From an uncultured Actinomycetes bacterium (GTDB lineage Bacteria > Actinomycetota > Thermoleophilia > Solirubrobacterales > Solirubrobacteraceae): a DNA stretch of 20,103 nt. Both the position numbers and the translations under genes were made by a program. The stretch spans positions 1 through 20,103 of the forward strand of contig CALAQT010000426.1 in assembly GCA_937888775.1 (NCBI GenBank), in the 5' to 3' direction. Numbering within the stretch: position 1 is the first letter of the stretch; each line of letters opens with the position of its first letter. The notes below the pieces were generated by a model. The model ran no database searches and was not told the DNA's origin. It saw only the letters and a list, made by a program, of their open reading frames with translations. Positions 15,157-20,103 of the stretch are shown piece by piece.

Positions 15157-15377
15157 GTGGCCTCCATGATCGTGTAATCCTCGATCAGCGGGTTGGACAA
15201 CAACCGTTCGCACATCTCAGGCAGGCGTGCCGGGTCCTCGACGTCGAGCTCGATCAGGCGGCCGACGTGGACGTTGCGCACACCGGTGAACCCCAGCGCC
15301 GGCAACGCCCGCTCCACCGCCTGGCCCTGAGGATCGAGGATCCCCGCCTTGGGCCTGACCAGTACCCGCGCACGCAC
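15153..15377 (-). CDS. purS: Phosphoribosylformylglycinamidine synthase subunit PurS
   Basis: Small subunit (74 aa) that bridges PurL and PurQ in the three-part FGAM synthase. Family hallmarks are VLVRPKAGILDPQGQAVERA at the N-terminus, ALGFTGVRNVHVGRLIELDV in the middle, and CERLLSNPLIEDYTI near the C-terminus. It starts at GTG 3 nt after the purC stop, with only a weak GGCGG upstream, and overlaps purQ by 4 bp. Its position directly before purQ and purL matches the complex it belongs to. Confidence 0.95.
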   Translation of the reverse strand: MRARVLVRPKAGILDPQGQAVERALPALGFTGVRNVHVGRLIELDVEDPARLPEMCERLLSNPLIEDYTIMEAT

Positions 15378-15380
15378 CGT

Positions 15381-16289
15381 TCAGCCGCCGCCGTTGCGCT
15401 TGCCCGGTCCACCGGCGCCGGTACGGTCAAGCCAGGCACGGAACGGCTGGCCGGTGATCCGCTCGTAGGCCTCGATGTACTTCTCACGTGTGCGCGCGAC
15501 CACGTCGTCGGGGATCGCCGGGGCCGGGGGGTTGCGATCCCAGCCGGTGGAGGAGGCCCAGTCGCGGACGAACTGCTTGTCGAAGCTCGGCTGGCCGCGG
15601 CCGGGCTCGTACCGGTCGAGCGGCCAGAAGCGCGACGAGTCGGGCGTGCAGATCTCGTCGCCGATCGTCAGCGTGCCTTGGTCGTCGAGGCCAAGCTCGA
15701 ACTTGGTATCGGCGAGGATGATCCCGTTGCGCCGCGCGTGCTCGGCCGCGTGCTCGTACAGCGCGATCGAGACGTCGCGGACGCGCTCGGCCAGCGCGCG
15801 GTCGCCAACCAGCTTGACCGCGCCCTCGAAGTCGATCGCCTCGTCGTGACCGACGTCGGCCTTGGTGCTGGGGGTGAACAGCGGCTCGGGCAGCCGGTCT
15901 GACTCGCGCAGGCCCTCCGTCAGCTGGATTCCCGAGACGGCGCCAGTGCGCTGATAGTCCTTCCAGCCCGAGCCGGTGATGTAGCCACGCACGACGCACT
16001 CCACGCTGAGCATCTTCAGCTTGCGCACCACCATCCCGCGCCCGCGAGCCTCGGCCGGGACGCCGTCGGTGACCGAGATCACGTGATTGGGGACGATCTG
16101 CGCCGTGCGCTCAAACCAGAACGTGGACAGGCCGGTCAGGACACTGCCCTTGTCAGGGATCGGCGTGGGATGCACCACGTCGTAGGTCGAGATGCGGTCC
16201 GAGGCGACGATCAGCAGCGACTCACCCAGGTCATAGATCTCACGGACCTTGCCCGAGGCGAGCAGCGAAAGGTCAGCCAGAGCTGTCAC
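15381..16289 (-). CDS. purC: SAICAR synthetase
   Basis: Joins CAIR with aspartate using ATP. The 302-aa protein carries ASGKVREIYDLGESLLIVAS (11-30), DRISTYDVV (31-39), PIPDKGSVLTGLSTFWFE (43-60), CVVRGYITGSGWKDYQ and DTKFELGLDDQGTLTIGDEI with the C-terminal DEICTPDSSRFWP, all typical of the approximately 300-aa bacterial/yeast-like form. The GTG at 16289 is chosen because AGGA lies 8 nt upstream and the protein begins at the usual place; the open frame continues to 16355 but only through palindromic repeat DNA. It follows purB after a 104-bp gap that holds two palindromes. Confidence 0.96.
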   Translation of the reverse strand: MTALADLSLLASGKVREIYDLGESLLIVASDRISTYDVVHPTPIPDKGSVLTGLSTFWFERTAQIVPNHVISVTDGVPAEARGRGMVVRKLKMLSVECVVRGYITGSGWKDYQRTGAVSGIQLTEGLRESDRLPEPLFTPSTKADVGHDEAIDFEGAVKLVGDRALAERVRDVSIALYEHAAEHARRNGIILADTKFELGLDDQGTLTIGDEICTPDSSRFWPLDRYEPGRGQPSFDKQFVRDWASSTGWDRNPPAPAIPDDVVARTREKYIEAYERITGQPFRAWLDRTGAGGPGKRNGGG

Positions 16290-16325
16290 CGCGCCGATCC
16301 TAGCGGGTGGATCTGATGGCTCGGC

Positions 16326-16393
16326 CAGTGCCGTGATCCGGGAGTTTCGGGGCACGACACTAGCTAGTGCCGTGATTCAGAAATCGCGCGGCA

Positions 16394-16396
<3 letters not shown>
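16326..16396. repeat. Two REP-like palindromes between purB and purC
   Basis: Unit A (16365-16396) is TAGTGCCG-N16-CGGCACTA with perfect 8-bp arms, and its terminal TAG is the purB stop codon. Unit B (16326-16362) is a diverged copy with 10-bp arms CAGTGCCGTG/CACGACACTA (two wobble pairs as RNA) and a 17-nt loop. They sit back to back, 2 bp apart. Unit A matches the purQ-purL unit in arms, loop length, the bases around the stop (CGCCTAGTGCCGCG) and the right half TCACGGCACTA. This indicates a dispersed repeat family rather than chance. Confidence 0.85.
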
Positions 16397-17668
<1,272 letters not shown>

Positions 17669-17678
17669 CGCCGGGAGC

Positions 17679-18155
17679 CTATCCGGGGCTCGGCGCTGTG
17701 GTCCTGGCGTCGGTGGCGGCGTCGTGCGCGGCAGCGGCGTCGTGCGCGGTAGCGGCGTCGTGCGCGGTAGCGGCGTCGTGCGCGGCGGCGGCGTCGGCGG
17801 CGGTGGCCGCCGCGGACGCTTCGAGGATCGTGTCCAGCAGGCCCGGGAAGCGTGCTTCGAGATCCTCACGCCGCAGCTTGTTCAGGCGCGTGGTCCCCTG
17901 CTGGCGCTGATGGATCACCCCCGCCTCGCGCAGCACCTTGAAGTGATGCGTGCAGGTCGACTTGGTCACGGGAAGCTCAAAGCTCCCACACCTATACTCA
18001 GATTCGGCCTTGGCCAGCTTGCCGACGATCCGCAGGCGGACCGGGTCACTAAGCGCGTGCAGCACGGCGCCGAGTTCGAGTTCGGCCCGAGCCGGGTGGC
18101 CGATCTGCTCGGTGGGGTAGGCGATCGTTTCTGTGGTTTGAATGGACATGTGCAT
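17679..18155 (-). CDS. ArsR-family winged-helix transcriptional regulator
   Basis: Small predicted DNA-binding repressor (158 aa from the ATG at 18155, 156 from the ATG at 18149). The winged helix-turn-helix spans about 25-105: ALSDPVRLRIVGKLA, the recognition helix VTKSTCTHHFKVLREAGVI, then the wing QRQQGTTRLNKLR. Cysteines in YRCGSF and STCTHH could serve metal or thiol sensing but do not form a classical CxC site. The last 40 residues are a low-complexity tail of AHDAAT repeats. No Shine-Dalgarno precedes either ATG, while palindromic GTACGA sites lie 6-52 bp upstream, consistent with autoregulation and possibly a leaderless start. It is followed 10 bp later by purB and lies between the metal transporter and the purine genes. 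The ligand is unknown. Confidence 0.85.
   Translation of the reverse strand: MHMSIQTTETIAYPTEQIGHPARAELELGAVLHALSDPVRLRIVGKLAKAESEYRCGSFELPVTKSTCTHHFKVLREAGVIHQRQQGTTRLNKLRREDLEARFPGLLDTILEASAAATAADAAAAHDAATAHDAATAHDAAAAHDAATDARTTAPSPG
17721..17792. repeat. 18-bp tandem repeat encoding AHDAAT in the arsR tail
   Basis: GTCGTGCGCGGYAGCGGC-type units begin at 17721, 17739, 17757 and 17775, exactly 18 bp apart, with one or two substitutions. They encode hexapeptides AHDAAT/AHDAAA at the C-terminus of the regulator. Copy number may vary between strains by slippage or recombination without shifting the frame. Confidence 0.85.
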
Positions 18156-18160
18156 TGATT

Positions 18161-18207
18161 GTACGACGGTCTTCGTACTTCTGCTATCGTACGACACCTC
18201 GTCGTAC
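18161..18207. promoter_or_regulatory. Cluster of GTACGA/TCGTAC palindromes upstream of arsR (operator)
   Basis: GTACGA-N6-TCGTAC occupies 18161-18178. GTACGAC-N5-GTCGTAC occupies 18189-18207, and the latter begins inside a perfect TCGTACGA (18187-18194). The middle half-sites also pair with each other across 10 bp. Two adjacent imperfectly spaced dyads of about 18-19 bp directly upstream of an ArsR gene are the expected form of its own operator. A TACAAT box overlapping the first dyad (18158-18163, minus strand) might be the -10, but no good -35 was found. Confidence 0.7.
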
Positions 18208-18240
18208 AATGGATCGGCGCGAGGAAGACGCATGAGAATA

Positions 18241-18272
18241 GACACCCACGTGGGGCCCGGGCCGCGGGCGTC
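18241..18272 (-). terminator. Hairpin directly after the metal transporter stop
   Basis: On the minus strand GACGCCC pairs with GGGTGTC (7 bp including one G-U) immediately after the stop codon. The loop holds two nested 10-bp palindromes, CCCACGTGGG (18245-18254) and GGCCCGGGCC (18254-18263). It is followed by TATTCTC rather than a real T run, so it may be a weak or attenuating terminator separating the transporter from the arsR-pur transcription unit. Confidence 0.4.
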
Positions 18273-19871
18273 TCAGCCGCCGCCCAGCTGCACCGCCTTG
18301 ATCACCAACAGCACGACCGACACGACCAGATAGCCGCGCAGCATCAGCATCGAGACCTTGCGGCCCGTCGACCACTCGGGCCGGGCCAGCAGCGCCAGCG
18401 GACGCATCGTCCACTGCTCCTTGGGGATGTCAGGCTCTGGCTCGATCACGGATACCGCCGCCGCGCCGCGCCGTGAGCGCAGCACAGCCAGACCGAAGCC
18501 CAGCAGCCCGATCGCCAACAAACCCCCGCCGACCAGGCTTACGGTCGTTACGTTGATCGCGGGGAAGATCGTAGTCGCCATCAGGATCAGCGACAGCAGC
18601 ACCAGCACAGAGACGATCACGCTGGCGAGCGCGTTGAGCCAGCCCGGGTTGCGCCACGGGCCCAGCACCTCACGGTCGTTGCAGAGCAGCAGCAGGAACA
18701 CGCTGGCGCTCGGCAGCAGGACGCCCGCCAGCGCCTGCACCGCCAGGGTGATCACGCCCAGCGGCGCGCCGGGAATCAGGACGATCGCCGCCGCCCCGAC
18801 GATCAGCGCGGAGAAGATCCCGTAGAACAGCTTGGCGTCGGAGAAACTGCGGTGCAGCGAGCTCTTGGTGCCGAACACGTCACCGAACGCATAGCTGGTC
18901 GACAGCGTCAGCGCACCCGCCCCGATCAGCGATGCGTTGAGCAACACGACGGCGAAGAAGGCACCGGCGGTGGATCCGAGCACGTGGTCGAGACCGCTGG
19001 CAGTGGTGCCCGCGTCGGAGAAGTGACCGAAGTAGGGGGTGTTACGAAACGCGAACGCCGACACCGCTATCAGCGCCGCCGCGCCGACCACGACGACGAA
19101 GGCGCCGATCCAGGTGTCCAGACGCTCGTAGTTGATCCAGCGGGGCGTGATCCGCTTGTCGATGATGTTGGATTGCTGGAAGAACAGCTGCCACGGCGCG
19201 ACGGTCGTGCCGACCATGCCGATGATCAGCAGGATCGAGGTCGAGTTCGCGCCCCCCTGGATGCCCGGGATGACGAAGTGCTGGGCCACATCACCGATGT
19301 GCGGGTGCGCGAGGAAGAACAGCGGCACCACGAGCAGGTTGGCGAACACGAAGACGAACATCGCCCGCTCCCAAAAGCGAAAGCTGCCGCTGGCCGAGAT
19401 GGTGACCAGACCAATCGCCGCCAACGGCACCGCGACGTACTTCGAGACGCCGAAGTAGCCGAGCGCCAGGCTGACCCCGATGAACTCCGTGACGATCGTC
19501 AGGAAGTTCAGCACGAACAGGTCCCCAACCGAAAACCAGCCCCAGAACCGCCCGAAGCGCTCGTTGATCAGCCGGGCGTGGCCGACGCCGGTCACCGCTC
19601 CCAGCCGGACGACCATTTCCTGGTTGACGATCAGGACCGGGATCAGTAGCAGCAGCACCCAGAGCAGGCTGGTCCCGTAGTTCTGGCCGGCCTCCGAATA
19701 GGTGGCCACACCGCCGGCATCGTTGTCGCCGACCATCACGATCAGCCCCGGGCCGATGATCGCCAACAGGGCCAGCGTACGAGCGCGCAGGCCGTGGTGG
19801 GCCGCTTCGTGCTGGCCGATCGTGCCGAAGGCGCCATGGATGTCGCCGACGTGCGCCGAGTCGAGTACCAC
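18273..19871 (-). CDS. Nramp (SLC11)-family divalent metal ion transporter, atypical
   Basis: Predicted 532-aa inner-membrane transporter with about 11 hydrophobic segments. The first begins LALLAIIGPGLIVMVG (about 33-48) and the last is near the C-terminus (YLVVSVVLLVIKAV). The Nramp fold is indicated by GPG before TM1, by a TM1 break DNDAGGVATYSEAG where classical members have DPGN, and by TM6 GTTVAPWQLFFQQS where they have a Met-Pro-His motif. Losing the metal-coordinating Met (here A225) and Asn suggests altered selectivity, perhaps Mg2+ or another hard cation rather than Mn2+/Fe2+; this is inference. A conserved TM segment GDLFVLNFLTIVTEFIGV is also present. The GTG at 19871 starts 4 bp after the upstream stop, so translation is probably coupled. 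The usual name would be mntH, but I avoid it because of the motif changes. Confidence 0.85.
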   Translation of the reverse strand: MVLDSAHVGDIHGAFGTIGQHEAAHHGLRARTLALLAIIGPGLIVMVGDNDAGGVATYSEAGQNYGTSLLWVLLLLIPVLIVNQEMVVRLGAVTGVGHARLINERFGRFWGWFSVGDLFVLNFLTIVTEFIGVSLALGYFGVSKYVAVPLAAIGLVTISASGSFRFWERAMFVFVFANLLVVPLFFLAHPHIGDVAQHFVIPGIQGGANSTSILLIIGMVGTTVAPWQLFFQQSNIIDKRITPRWINYERLDTWIGAFVVVVGAAALIAVSAFAFRNTPYFGHFSDAGTTASGLDHVLGSTAGAFFAVVLLNASLIGAGALTLSTSYAFGDVFGTKSSLHRSFSDAKLFYGIFSALIVGAAAIVLIPGAPLGVITLAVQALAGVLLPSASVFLLLLCNDREVLGPWRNPGWLNALASVIVSVLVLLSLILMATTIFPAINVTTVSLVGGGLLAIGLLGFGLAVLRSRRGAAAVSVIEPEPDIPKEQWTMRPLALLARPEWSTGRKVSMLMLRGYLVVSVVLLVIKAVQLGGG

Positions 19872-19875
19872 CCGC

Positions 19876-20103
19876 TCACTCGGCGGGGGAGCCGGCCGCG
19901 GGCTCGACGGCGACGGCGGGCCCGACGGCGAAGGTGGGTTCGCTGACGGCGGCGAGCCCGACAGCGGCCGGTTTGATGGCGGCGGCGGGCTTGACGACGG
20001 CGGGCTTGACCCAGGCGGGCTTGACGACGGCGGGCTCGACCCAGGCGGGCTTGACTACGGCGGGCTCGACCCAGGCGGGCCTGGCGCCGGCGGGCTCGAC
20101 CCA
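19876..20103 (-). CDS. C-terminal fragment of a Pro-Ala-rich repeat protein (partial)
   Basis: Only the last 75 residues are in the window; the gene enters from the right. The tail reads as decapeptide repeats such as WVEPAVVKPA and WVKPAVVKPA, then a degenerate part (IKPAAVGLAAVSEP, FAVGPAVAVEPAAG) ending SPAE and TGA at 19876-19878. It has no domain that identifies it. Such Pro-Ala-Lys repeats are usually flexible linkers or tails, at the surface or binding nucleic acid. The 4-bp spacing to the transporter gene suggests one operon and a possibly related role. Confidence 0.6.
   Translation of the reverse strand, partial: WVEPAGARPAWVEPAVVKPAWVEPAVVKPAWVKPAVVKPAAAIKPAAVGLAAVSEPTFAVGPAVAVEPAAGSPAE
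19981..20103. repeat. 30-bp tandem minisatellite at the window edge
   Basis: Units of the form CCAGGCGGGC-TTGACGACGG-CGGGCTCGAC recur every 30 bp from 19981, 20011, 20041 and 20071, with a few substitutions, and continue past 20103. They are in frame with the partial coding region, encoding ten residues per unit. The last full unit before the edge is the most diverged (GGCCTGGCGCC segment). Confidence 0.85.

Noticed and set aside
17721..17792. CRISPR-like array
   Set aside because: Units are contiguous in-frame coding repeats without spacers; the same holds for 19981-20103.
18156..18245. Extension of arsR to 18245
   Set aside because: It would read through the palindromic operator sites and adds residues not typical of the family.

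Overview
The window is GC-rich, and almost every gene reads on the minus strand. The purine genes are of the separate PurS/PurQ/small-PurL type, PurF has a propeptide and Fe-S cysteines, and starts at GTG or TTG are common. This suggests a high-GC Gram-positive bacterium (Actinomycetota, possibly Thermoleophilia/Solirubrobacterales). The class-level guess is inference; no rRNA or other phylogenetic marker is present.

Layout from right to left, which is the direction of transcription. (1) 19876-20103: the C-terminal end of an unidentified protein made of Pro-Ala-Val-Lys/Glu decapeptide repeats. It runs off the window and is followed 4 bp later by an Nramp-family divalent metal transporter with unusual binding-site motifs (18273-19871). 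(2) 18161-18207: a cluster of GTACGA/TCGTAC palindromes, then a small ArsR-type repressor gene (17679-18155). (3) A purine biosynthesis cluster, probably one operon led by the arsR gene: purB, purC, purS, purQ, purL, purF, recQ, purN, purH and a RidA-family gene. Several junctions overlap by 4 bp (purS/purQ, recQ/purN, purH/ridA). The pur genes cover PRPP amidotransferase (PurF), GAR transformylase (PurN), FGAM synthase (PurL with PurQ and PurS), SAICAR synthetase (PurC), adenylosuccinate lyase (PurB) and the final two steps to IMP (PurH). purD, purM, purE and purK are not in the window. (4) tRNA-Lys(TTT) at 6013-6085. (5) An integrated element ending at this tRNA: a tyrosine recombinase (4748-5911), a repeat-rich intergenic region, a MobF (TrwC/TraI-like) relaxase-helicase (1417-4500), and about 1.4 kb of gene-poor, partly decayed DNA. 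The far end of the element is not in the window.

The most interesting non-coding signals are as follows. A family of 32-37 bp palindromes (TAGTGCCG-N16-CGGCACTA) supplies the stop codons of purQ and purB and places the purL start codon in a hairpin loop. A perfect 17-bp inverted repeat lies in-frame inside the linker of recQ. A phased GGGACGT array plus an inverted repeat of the same motif sits between integrase and relaxase, as a candidate oriT or operator. The palindromic operators upstream of the arsR gene would place an ArsR regulator at the head of a purine operon. No computation was run; all statements come from reading the sequence by eye.
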